From positions 124,001 to 188,000 of the forward strand of contig RZUM01000010.1 of assembly GCA_004193205.1 (NCBI GenBank): a DNA stretch of 64,000 nt, written 5' to 3'. The position numbers and the translations under genes were made by a program. Below the pieces are notes generated by a model. The model was not told the origin of the DNA, did no database searches, and was given only the letters and a program-made list of their open reading frames with translations. This document shows, one piece after another, positions 53,601-60,302 of this stretch (position 1 is the stretch's first letter; the number at the start of each line of letters is the position of its first letter). This stretch comes from Gordonia sediminis. Its GTDB lineage: Bacteria > Actinomycetota > Actinomycetes > Mycobacteriales > Mycobacteriaceae.

Positions 53601-55310
53601 GTCGAGTTCGCCCACGCGGGTGGACTTTTCGCCCGTCCCGACCATGAACACCCCGAACAGGCCACGGTCGGGGATGGAGCCGCCGGAGGTGACGGCCAGG
53701 CGTTGCGCGCCCCGACGACCGGCCAGCGTGCCGTTCTCGCGGTCCCAGGTGACACGCGGCCGGAGTTCGGCGAACTCGTCGGACGGGAAGCGACCGGAGA
53801 TCAGGTCGAGGGTCGCCTCGAACACCTGTCGGCCGAGTTCGCGATACGGTGCGGCCCGGCGGACGACGTCGAACCAGTGATCGACGTGGAGATCGTCTAT
53901 CGCGGCGGCCGCGATGGTCTGCTGCGCGAGGATGTCGAGGGGATTGCGCGGGACGCGCAGTTCCTCGATCGCACCGTCGAGCATGCGCTCGACGGTGACC
54001 GTGCAGTGAATGAGGTCGGTGCGGTGTTTGGGGTAGAGGACGCCCTGGGAGATCTCGCCGACCCGGTGTCCGGCGCGGCCGATGCGTTGCAGACCGCTGG
54101 CCACCGACGGCGGGGCCTCGACCTGCACGACGAGATCGACTGCGCCCATGTCGATGCCGAGTTCCAGCGAACTGGTCGCCACCACGCAGGCGAGCCGACC
54201 GGCCTTGAGGTCGTCCTCGATCTGCGCGCGTTGTTCCTTGCTCACCGAACCGTGGTGCGCCCGCGCCAGTGCCGCTTCGGCACCGGCCGACTTGCCGCTG
54301 GCCATGACAAAGGCCGAGGCACCGCCGGCGACCGTCGGGTTGAGACGGTCGGGGTCGGCGGGCCGCCCGAGTCGTTGCGCATGGATCTCGTTGAGCCGGG
54401 CGGTCAATCGCTCGGCGAGGCGGCGTGAGTTGGCGAACACGATCGTCGCCCGGTTCTTCTCGATCAGATCGACGATGGAGGACTCGACGTACGGCCACAG
54501 CGACCCGGCAGTCGGTGAGAACGCGTCGTCGAGTTCGTCGGCGTGGTCGGGGGCAGGGATGTTGGCCATGTCGGCGACGGGGACGTCGACGCGCAGGTCG
54601 AACGTCTTCGCCGCCGGGGGCTTGACGATCCGGCAGGGCGCCGAGCCGCTCAGGAATTCCGCGACCACCTCGGGTGGGCGCACCGTCGCGGACAGGCCGA
54701 TGCGCTGGGCGGGCTTGTCGAGGAGTTCGTCGAGCCGCTCGAGGGTCAACGCCAGATGGGTGCCGCGCTTGGTGGCGGCGACGGCGTGCACCTCGTCGAC
54801 GATCACGGTGTCCACGTCGGCGAGGGTCTCCCGGGCCGCCGAGGTCAGCATCAGATACAGCGACTCCGGGGTGGTGATCAGGATGTCGGGCGGCGTCTTG
54901 ACCAGGGCCCGCCGCTGCGCCGGGGAGGTGTCACCGGAGCGGACCCCGACGGTGATGTTCGGCTCGGGCAGGTTCAGCTCCTGCGCGGCGCGGGTGATAC
55001 CGGTCAGCGGGGCCCGCAGGTTGCGTTCGACGTCGACGGCCAGCGCCTTGAGCGGAGACACGTAGACCACGCGGGTGCCGTGGCGGCGGTCGGGGTCGGC
55101 GGCCAGCCGGTCGAGGGCCCAGAGGAACGCCGAGAGCGTCTTGCCGGAGCCCGTCGGGGCGATGACGAGGGTGTTGTCACCGTCCGCGATCGAGGACCAG
55201 GCGCCCGTCTGTGCGGTGGTCGGCTCGTCGAAGGCACCACTGAACCACCGCCGGGTGGGAGCGGTGAAACGATCGAGAACCTGGGCCTTCCGCGGCACAA
55301 AATCCATCAT
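50667..55310 (-). CDS. lhr: Lhr, large ATP-dependent DNA helicase
   Basis: A 1547-residue superfamily 2 helicase that translocates 3' to 5' on single-stranded DNA and unwinds RNA-DNA and damaged duplexes. Motif I is APTGSGKT at 51-58, motif II VIVDEVHAV near 172, motif III LSATVRPPE near 205, then VFANSRRLAERL, VVATSSLELGIDMGAVDLV and QRIGRAGHRVG (motif VI) near 415. The long C-terminal part includes the winged-helix and Lhr-core/CTD regions. Length agrees with mycobacterial Lhr (about 1510). Either of two adjacent ATGs (55310, 55307) may start it. Confidence 0.95.
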   Translation of the reverse strand: MMDFVPRKAQVLDRFTAPTRRWFSGAFDEPTTAQTGAWSSIADGDNTLVIAPTGSGKTLSAFLWALDRLAADPDRRHGTRVVYVSPLKALAVDVERNLRAPLTGITRAAQELNLPEPNITVGVRSGDTSPAQRRALVKTPPDILITTPESLYLMLTSAARETLADVDTVIVDEVHAVAATKRGTHLALTLERLDELLDKPAQRIGLSATVRPPEVVAEFLSGSAPCRIVKPPAAKTFDLRVDVPVADMANIPAPDHADELDDAFSPTAGSLWPYVESSIVDLIEKNRATIVFANSRRLAERLTARLNEIHAQRLGRPADPDRLNPTVAGGASAFVMASGKSAGAEAALARAHHGSVSKEQRAQIEDDLKAGRLACVVATSSLELGIDMGAVDLVVQVEAPPSVASGLQRIGRAGHRVGEISQGVLYPKHRTDLIHCTVTVERMLDGAIEELRVPRNPLDILAQQTIAAAAIDDLHVDHWFDVVRRAAPYRELGRQVFEATLDLISGRFPSDEFAELRPRVTWDRENGTLAGRRGAQRLAVTSGGSIPDRGLFGVFMVGTGEKSTRVGELDEEMVYESRIGDVFALGATSWRIEDITHDRVLVSPAPGQPGRLPFWIGDTVGRPAELGAAIGKFTGTVADPEKLDAHVERLGLTEFARDNLSALISEQREATGHVPTDRTLVVERFRDELGDWRLILHSPYGLRVHAPWASAISARLLATLGIEGATTASDDGIIVRLPDTDDDPPGAAVFVIDPDDIEQLVTDALADSSMFASRFRECAARALLLPRRDPGRRAPLWQQRQRSAQLLSVASRFPDFPIILETVRECLQDVYDLPALTDLLTRLRTRRVRIVETETESPSPFAASMLFGYVGAFMYADDAPLAERRAAALSLDTSLLAQLLGRVDLRELLDPAVIAEVIARLQRLSPDRQARDDEDVVDLLRWLGPLSTADVSARYCGDDAAVDVLTELHRTGQIISVNHHGRALWAAVDDTARLRDGLGVPAPLGIPAAFLEPVGDPVGDLVGRYARTHGPFTVSDAASALGMATGVVRDTLVRLAADRRIVEGDFLPDDLLPDGSDTGRHTTQWCHADVLGQIRRGSLAASRAEIAPVPTEVLTRFLAAWQHVTPDDRLSGVDGVAAVIDQLAGYPLPASAWESLVLPSRVAGYTPALLDELLSSGEVIWSGHGRIGGADGWIALHPIDVAPLTLPDPDDIDVAPLQDRLTTTLEPGGALRFPQLLDAARDGAGEPPPATDVETVLWDLVWAGRISNDSFAPVRALLSPRRTASTSRSTPAHRTRGRAPRLRPQRLSTRYLAEHGAGRTVAPTASGRWFLLERGETDPTVATQALCEQLLARYGVITRGSVTSENVHGGFARIYKALTVFEDSGQVRRGYYVDGLGGAQFASAATVDDLRRHGLDRRAAEDAVVLAATDPANPYGAALEWPRPTDDDGGHRPGRKPGALVVLVDGTPAVFVERGGKTLLTFTDSTRSLEVAAGALADVVRSGRISRLMIDQVDGSPVLGTEFAGILVHAGFATTPRGIRLRYGQTV

Positions 55311-55339
55311 CCCCTATGCCACCGACAGATCCGGGGATA

Positions 55340-55465
55340 GAGTGGCCCACACCAGTGCGCGGGGAATCCGGTGAGAATCCGGAACGGTCGCGCCGCTGTG
55401 ATCGGGTGTCCGCCCAGATGGCCGGGGCCCGAGAGTCAGAATGCCGCCCTGGTGATTTCGTTCGA
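55340..55465 (+). promoter_or_regulatory. cobalamin riboswitch upstream of cbtB-cbtA
   Basis: The core elements are present in order: GGGGAATCCGGTGAGAATCC then GGAACGGTCGCGCCGCTGTG (55361-55400), and the B12-box region GAGAGTCAGAATGCCGCC (55431-55448), followed by CTGG. These are the conserved segments of adenosylcobalamin riboswitches. The cbtB ribosome site (GGAAGGA) is about 40 nt downstream, suggesting translational control. Cobalamin should repress the two downstream cobalt-uptake genes. Confidence 0.93.
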
Positions 55466-55507
55466 TCCACAACGGGGGACGCGCTATCCCATGGAAGGAC
55501 CTGATAA

Positions 55508-55735
55508 ATGACTGCATCCACGCAGACGACGGCGGCCAAGGCGCCGTCGCTGGCAATTCCGAAACTCTCTGTCGCCAGTGCGGCGCTGTGGCTGAGCGCC
55601 ACCGTGTTGCTCGCGGCTCTGGCCTACTACTTCATCGGGTACGACCAGGGTGTCGTCTCGGTGTTCGGGTCGGACACCCATGTCCACGAGTTGGTCCACG
55701 ACGCCCGACACTTCCTCGGCTTCCCCTGTCACTGA
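55508..55735 (+). CDS. cbtB: cobalt transporter subunit CbtB
   Basis: A 75-residue protein with one membrane helix (about 26-43, WLSATVLLAALAYYFIGY) and a C-terminal histidine-rich metal-binding end (DTHVHELVHDARHFLGFPCH). This is the CbtB pattern; CbtB pairs with CbtA in predicted B12-regulated cobalt uptake. GGAAGGA lies 8-9 nt before the ATG. The gene directly follows the cobalamin riboswitch and precedes cbtA by 27 nt. Confidence 0.92.
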   Translation: MTASTQTTAAKAPSLAIPKLSVASAALWLSATVLLAALAYYFIGYDQGVVSVFGSDTHVHELVHDARHFLGFPCH

Positions 55736-55762
55736 TTGATCCTGGAGCAGGAGCAATCACAT

Positions 55763-56581
55763 ATGGAGAAGAAGTTCATCGGCGTGGGCCTGCTGTCGGG
55801 CTTGATCGCCGGGATCGTCGCGTTCGTGTTCGCCCGTCGGTTCGTCGAACCGCAGGTGGCCCGGGCGATCGATTACGAGGAAGCGCGGTCGCATGCAGAG
55901 GAGGTGCTGGCCGGTAGCGACCCTTCCGTACATGAACACGGCGAGGTGTTCACGCGCTCGGTGCAGGAGAACATCGGCGCCGGCGTCGGCACCATCGCAT
56001 TCGCGGTGTGCCTGGGTGCGTTCTTCGCGGTCGCATTCATCGTGCTGTGGACCTACATCGGGCGTCGCCATCCGTCGACCGACCCGCGGATGGTGGCGGC
56101 TGCGATCGGGTCGATCGGATTCGTCGCAGTGTTCGCCGTGCCGTTCCTCGCCTACCCGGCAAGCCCGCCGGCCGTCGGCGACGACACTACGATCGGCCCC
56201 CGCACCGGCGCATTCCTCACGATCACGGCGTGTTCGGTCGGCTTCGCCATTGCGGCGGTGGTGGTGGCGCTCTGGTTGCGTCCGCGGATCGGCGGACTCG
56301 TCTCGGGCGTCGTGGCCGCGGCTGCTTATCTCGTCGCGGTCGGCATCACCATCGCGCTGCTCCCCGGGTTCCACGAGGTCCCGACTGCGCTGATGAACGG
56401 TGATCGTATTCTGTTCCCCGGTTTCCCGGGTGACGTGATCGCTGACTTCCGGGTGTACACGATCGCCACCCAGGTCACCCTCTGGGCGGTTCTCACCCTG
56501 ATGTTCGCTCTGCTTCTCGGGCGGATGATGCGCTCACAGTCCGCAGCGCCCGTGGCAGGCCGCGAGCAACTCGCCACCTGA
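55763..56581 (+). CDS. cbtA: cobalt transporter CbtA
   Basis: A 272-residue integral membrane protein of the CbtA family with about six hydrophobic segments (8-25, 80-105, 118-135, 158-180, 190-208, 235-255). HAEEV and VHEHGEVFTRSVQEN near residues 45-70 supply His residues in the first long loop. Predicted to bring cobalt into the cell for cobalamin synthesis. ATG 55763 has GCAGGAG upstream, preferred over a start at 55736. The C-terminal segment FPGFPGDVIADFRVYTIATQ is echoed in decayed form 140 bp downstream. Confidence 0.92.
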   Translation: MEKKFIGVGLLSGLIAGIVAFVFARRFVEPQVARAIDYEEARSHAEEVLAGSDPSVHEHGEVFTRSVQENIGAGVGTIAFAVCLGAFFAVAFIVLWTYIGRRHPSTDPRMVAAAIGSIGFVAVFAVPFLAYPASPPAVGDDTTIGPRTGAFLTITACSVGFAIAAVVVALWLRPRIGGLVSGVVAAAAYLVAVGITIALLPGFHEVPTALMNGDRILFPGFPGDVIADFRVYTIATQVTLWAVLTLMFALLLGRMMRSQSAAPVAGREQLAT

Positions 56582-56714
56582 GCCCGCTCGTCGTCACCGC
56601 CGGGCGGACCGGTCCCAACAGATCGGTGCGGTTCGGCGCTGATCCGGTTCTGGACGACCGTAGGCGGCGGGCATGTGGTAGGCGGCGGGCATGTGGGCAT
56701 GCGTGGGACAGGGA

Positions 56715-56845
56715 CGGCGGTCTCCCCGGATTTCCGGCGGACGTGATCGCTGCGTTCCGCGCCCGGGCGCTGCTGGGCCGGCTCATGCTGTGGACGGTGC
56801 GGACGTGGTGTTCGCGCTCATCGTGGACAGACTCCCACGGTCGTC
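56715..56845 (+). pseudogene. decayed copy of a CbtA C-terminal end
   Basis: In one frame the sequence encodes LPGFPADVIAAFRARALLGR then LMLWTV, and after a frameshift near 56800 DVVFALIVDRL. These align with the intact CbtA end FPGFPGDVIADFRVYTIATQ, LWAVLTLMFALLLGRM. The bases are similar too (GACGTGATCGCTG is common to both). No start or upstream part is preserved. It is a remnant of a tandem cbtA duplication or of a related gene. Confidence 0.65.
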
Positions 56846-56944
56846 CTCGGTCACCAGCGACGAAATGGTCGTCGAGCTCTGCTGACATCGTCCGATCGAG
56901 GTGCCGACGCCGCGCGGCTTCCGGGCTGTACGGCATCGGCGCGA

Positions 56945-57613
56945 TCACTGCAGGACGCAGTCGCCGCACACGGCGGTGCGGTCCCCGGTCACCCGGTAGA
57001 TCAAGCAGCAACTGCGCCTTCGGAACTCCGGTCCCGATCGCAGCGAGCCCGATTCGACGTCGGGTTCGGCCAGGATCTCGTCGGCCGCGGCGTGGGCACC
57101 CGCTGACAGCTCGGGGCGGGCGGCTGCGACGAGACGGGCCGCGCTGTTGGCGGCGGACGCGACGTTGCCGGCCAGTACGTGACGACTGACCGCGAACCTC
57201 CGGGAGAACGCGGCGGTGACCGCCACCACTGCGGAACCGGCCCAGGGGTCGCGCTCGTCGACGAACACCACCGACAACGCGTACGGTCCGCCGAGCTGAT
57301 CCTGCCACCACAGATCTTCGGCACGCCACGACATCGGCCTGTGCCGCAACGCGATGGACGCGATCTGTGGGGCCACGACGCGGGCGACGAGACCGAGATG
57401 CGCGACCGAGGCGGCGACGCGCTCCTCGACCTGCCCGGAATCGGTGCCCGCGGCGAGCGCGCTGCGCACCCTACAGACCCGGGCGTCCAGAGCCGTATCG
57501 GTCAGCAGGTCAGAAAATGACTCCCACGGGGAGTCTCGGATCTCGCCACGACGATGCGTGTCGACCGCGAAGAACGGACCCAGGTCGGCGAGGTCCTTCT
57601 CGATCGTCACCAC
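56945..57613 (-). CDS. FhuF-like ferric iron reductase, [2Fe-2S] C-terminal domain
   Basis: A 222-residue protein with the FhuF-type C-terminal cysteine motif CC-x10-C-x2-C (RRSCCLIYRVTGDRTAVCGDCVL), which binds a [2Fe-2S] cluster. FhuF-like proteins reduce ferric siderophores in the cytoplasm to release iron. The N-terminal part (about 20-180) is helical and Ala-rich, with WRAEDLWWQDQLGGPYAL typical of the family. It stands alone, convergent with cbtA. No siderophore gene is in the window. Confidence 0.82.
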   Translation of the reverse strand: MVTIEKDLADLGPFFAVDTHRRGEIRDSPWESFSDLLTDTALDARVCRVRSALAAGTDSGQVEERVAASVAHLGLVARVVAPQIASIALRHRPMSWRAEDLWWQDQLGGPYALSVVFVDERDPWAGSAVVAVTAAFSRRFAVSRHVLAGNVASAANSAARLVAAARPELSAGAHAAADEILAEPDVESGSLRSGPEFRRRSCCLIYRVTGDRTAVCGDCVLQ

Positions 57614-57655
57614 CCAGAAGATACAGGATCTCGGTTTCGTACCTTTACAACCCGA

Positions 57656-57669
57656 GTGTCTGCTGACAC
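57656..57669. promoter_or_regulatory. inverted repeat upstream of the acyl-CoA dehydrogenase gene
   Basis: GTGTC-TGCT-GACAC is a perfect 5-bp inverted repeat with a 4-bp spacer, 48 bp before the dehydrogenase start and inside the divergent space toward the FhuF-like gene. It may be an operator for a TetR- or GntR-type lipid regulator, which the sequence does not identify. Confidence 0.4.
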
Positions 57670-57717
57670 AGTATTCACCATCGAAGTGGAACGTGTTCTG
57701 ATCCCGGGGAGTGTGTG

Positions 57718-58941
57718 ATGTTCGAGTGGTCCGACGAAGACCTGATGGTCCGAGATGCGTTGCGGCAGTTCATCGACAAGGAGATCCGCCCGCATATCGA
57801 CGAGCTCGAGAGCGGTCAGCTGCCGCCGTATGACATCACCCGCAAGCTGCTGCGAACCTTTGGGGTCGATGCCATGGCCTCCGATGCCCTGGAGAAGGAA
57901 CTCGAGGCGGAGGCGAGCGGGAAGAAGCCGTCGGGCGGCGGTGGTGGCGGCATGGCCGGGTCGATGTTCATGATCGTCAACATCGAACTGGCCGGGGTCT
58001 GCCTCGGTCTCGTCGGGTCGATGGGGGTCAGCATGGGGCTGACCGCGTCGACGATCCGCGGCAAGGGCACGCTTGCGCAGAAGAAGCGCTGGCTGCCGGA
58101 GCTCGTGACCATGGAGAAGGTCGGTGCCTGGGCGATCACCGAACCGGACTCGGGGTCGGACGCCCTCGGCGGCATGAAGACCACCGTGCGCCGCGACGGC
58201 GACGACTACCTCCTCAACGGTCAGAAGACCTTCATCACCAATGGCCCGTACGCCGACACCATCGTCGTGTTCGCCAAGCTCGACGACGGGTCCGACACCC
58301 CGATGCGTGACCGCAAGGTGCTCTCGTTCGTGCTGGACAAGGGGATGCCCGGGCTGACCCAGGGCAAAGCATTCAAGAAGATGGGCATGATGAGCTCGCC
58401 GACGGGCGAATTGTTCTTCGACAACGTGCGCGTGGGCCGCGACCGGCTGCTCGGCGAGACCGAGGACACCGGCGAGGACGCGCGCGGCTCCGAGGGCGCC
58501 AAGGCCGGATTCACCGCCGAGCGGGTCGGTATCGCGGCGCTGTCGCTCGGCATCATCAACGAGGCGCAACGGCTGTCCATCGAGTACGCGAAGACCCGCA
58601 AGCTGTGGGGTCAGGAGATCGGCCAGTTCCAGCTCATCCAGCTCAAGCTCGCCGAGATGGAGGTCGCCCGGATCAACGTGCAGAACATGCTGTTCAGCGC
58701 CATCGAGCGGGGGCAGGCCGGCAAGCCGCTCAGTCTCGCGGAGGCCTCGGCGATGAAGCTCTACTCGTCCCGTGCCGCCACCGAGGTCGCGATGGAGGCG
58801 GTCCAGCTGTTCGGCGGCAACGGCTACATGGCCGAGTACCGTGTCGAGCAGCTCGCACGCGACGCGAAGTCGTTGATGATCTACGCGGGTAGCAACGAGA
58901 TCCAGGTGACGCACGTGGCGAAGGGGTTGCTGCGGGGGTGA
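57718..58941 (+). CDS. acyl-CoA dehydrogenase
   Basis: A 407-residue FAD enzyme introducing the alpha-beta double bond in acyl-CoA. WAITEPDSGSDALGGM near residue 142 and KTFITNGPYADTIVVF bind FAD/substrate. The C-terminal IYAGSNEIQVTHVAKGLL carries the family arginine-less catalytic region, and QLFGGNGYMAEYRVEQLARDAK is diagnostic. A Gly-rich insertion (KPSGGGGGGMAG near 70) is unusual. GGGGAG is 6 nt before ATG 57718. Chain-length preference is not readable. It is alone on its strand, ahead of convergent mntH. Confidence 0.9.
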   Translation: MFEWSDEDLMVRDALRQFIDKEIRPHIDELESGQLPPYDITRKLLRTFGVDAMASDALEKELEAEASGKKPSGGGGGGMAGSMFMIVNIELAGVCLGLVGSMGVSMGLTASTIRGKGTLAQKKRWLPELVTMEKVGAWAITEPDSGSDALGGMKTTVRRDGDDYLLNGQKTFITNGPYADTIVVFAKLDDGSDTPMRDRKVLSFVLDKGMPGLTQGKAFKKMGMMSSPTGELFFDNVRVGRDRLLGETEDTGEDARGSEGAKAGFTAERVGIAALSLGIINEAQRLSIEYAKTRKLWGQEIGQFQLIQLKLAEMEVARINVQNMLFSAIERGQAGKPLSLAEASAMKLYSSRAATEVAMEAVQLFGGNGYMAEYRVEQLARDAKSLMIYAGSNEIQVTHVAKGLLRG

Positions 58942-58948
58942 CTCGCGG

Positions 58949-60223
58949 TCAGGTGCCGGTGAAGATCAGGCCGATCAGCGTGAGGTTGAGGACGACGATC
59001 AGCACCGATGCGACACCGGCGCCGACCCGCAGCGGCCATCCATCGGCGAGATCGCCCATCAGCGAGCGGTCGGAGGTGTACCGCGCGAGCGGAATGACCG
59101 CGAACGGGATGCCGAAGCTGAGCACGACCTGACTGATCACCAGCGCCCACGTCGGATCCACGCCGAGGCCCAGGACGACGAGCGCCGGGATGATCGTCAC
59201 GACGCGTCGGATCAGCAAGGGGATGCGAAGGCGCAGCAGGCCACCCATGATCGCGGCGCCGGCCGTCGACCCGACGGAGGTGGCGGCCAGGCCGCTGGCG
59301 AGCAGTCCGATCGCGAACGCGGTGGCCATCACCGGGCCCATGGCGTCGGCGACGGCGTGGTAGGCGCCCTCGATGGTGTCGGTGCCCTCCTTGCCGCGGA
59401 GATTCTGCGCTGCCAGGAGCAGCAGCGCGATGTTGACCGCCCCGGCGACAGCGAGCGCGATGCCCACGTCCCAGCGCGTCACGCGCACGAGCCACCGTTT
59501 GCGGGACTCGGTGTCGGCGACGCCGTGACGGTCGATGACCAGCGACGAGTGGACGTAGATGGCGTGCGGCATGACCGTGGCGCCGAGCATGCTGGCGGCC
59601 AGCAGCATCGTCTCGCTGCCCTGTAGGCGGGGTACCAGCCCGCCGAGCACGTCGTCGGCGGGTGGCGGGTTGACGACGAGCCCGGCCAGGAAGCCGATGA
59701 CGATGATGGCGAGCAGGCCCAGGATCACGCGCTCGAAGATGCGTTGCTGCTGGGGGTTCTGTAGCAGCAGGAGCAGCAGCGACACCACCCCGACGATGAC
59801 CCCGCCGAGCACCAGGGGGAGATCGAACAGCAGTTGCAGGGCGATGGCGCCGCCGAGGACCTCTGCGAGGTCGGTGGCGATGGCGACCACTTCTGCCTGC
59901 GCCCAGAACGCCAGGCGTGAGCGACGGCCGAGACGCTCGCCGAGCAGGCCGGGCAGGCTGCGGCCGGTCACGATGCCGAGTTTGGCCGATTGATACTGGA
60001 TCAGCATCGCGATGAGGTTGGCCAGTACCAGCACCCAGACGAGCAGGAAACCGTAGCGGGCACCCGCGGTGATGTTCGCGGCGACGTTACCGGGGTCGAC
60101 GTAGGCGATGGCGGCCACGAACGCGGGCCCGAGCAGCACGGCATTGCGGAGCGCACCCCGCCGGTTCCGGAACGGGGACTTGGTGCTCTCGGTGTCGCTG
60201 CTACGCGTGCCGACCACGGTCAT
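58949..60223 (-). CDS. mntH: Nramp-family manganese/divalent metal transporter MntH
   Basis: A 424-residue proton-coupled Mn(II)/Fe(II) importer with 11 predicted helices. The metal-site motifs are AYVDPGNVAANI in helix 1 and MLGATVMPHAIYVHS in helix 6. Start at ATG 60223, length normal. It is 79 nt downstream of the molybdenum-hydroxylase stop with a terminator between, so probably on its own promoter. A palindrome in that gap could serve as an MntR site or only as the terminator stem. Confidence 0.94.
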   Translation of the reverse strand: MTVVGTRSSDTESTKSPFRNRRGALRNAVLLGPAFVAAIAYVDPGNVAANITAGARYGFLLVWVLVLANLIAMLIQYQSAKLGIVTGRSLPGLLGERLGRRSRLAFWAQAEVVAIATDLAEVLGGAIALQLLFDLPLVLGGVIVGVVSLLLLLLQNPQQQRIFERVILGLLAIIVIGFLAGLVVNPPPADDVLGGLVPRLQGSETMLLAASMLGATVMPHAIYVHSSLVIDRHGVADTESRKRWLVRVTRWDVGIALAVAGAVNIALLLLAAQNLRGKEGTDTIEGAYHAVADAMGPVMATAFAIGLLASGLAATSVGSTAGAAIMGGLLRLRIPLLIRRVVTIIPALVVLGLGVDPTWALVISQVVLSFGIPFAVIPLARYTSDRSLMGDLADGWPLRVGAGVASVLIVVLNLTLIGLIFTGT

Positions 60224-60265
60224 CGGCCCAATCTGACACAGACTGCGCGATGTTTCAAGCGGCTC

Positions 60266-60292
60266 GAATAAAAAAGTTCGGACGTCCGAAAT
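60266..60292 (-). terminator. terminator after the molybdenum hydroxylase operon
   Basis: On the minus strand TTCGG-ACGT-CCGAA (60277-60290) is followed by CTTTTTTA, an intrinsic-terminator layout starting 12 nt beyond the stop of the hydroxylase gene. The full 14 bases TTCGGACGTCCGAA also form a perfect palindrome, so a dual operator role for mntH cannot be ruled out. Confidence 0.65.
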
Positions 60293-60302
60293 ATCGGAAC
60301 AC

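Noticed and set aside
60277-60290. Palindrome as a primary MntR operator
   Set aside because: The T-run on the minus strand and position 12 nt after a stop make a terminator the simpler reading; kept only as a possible dual role.
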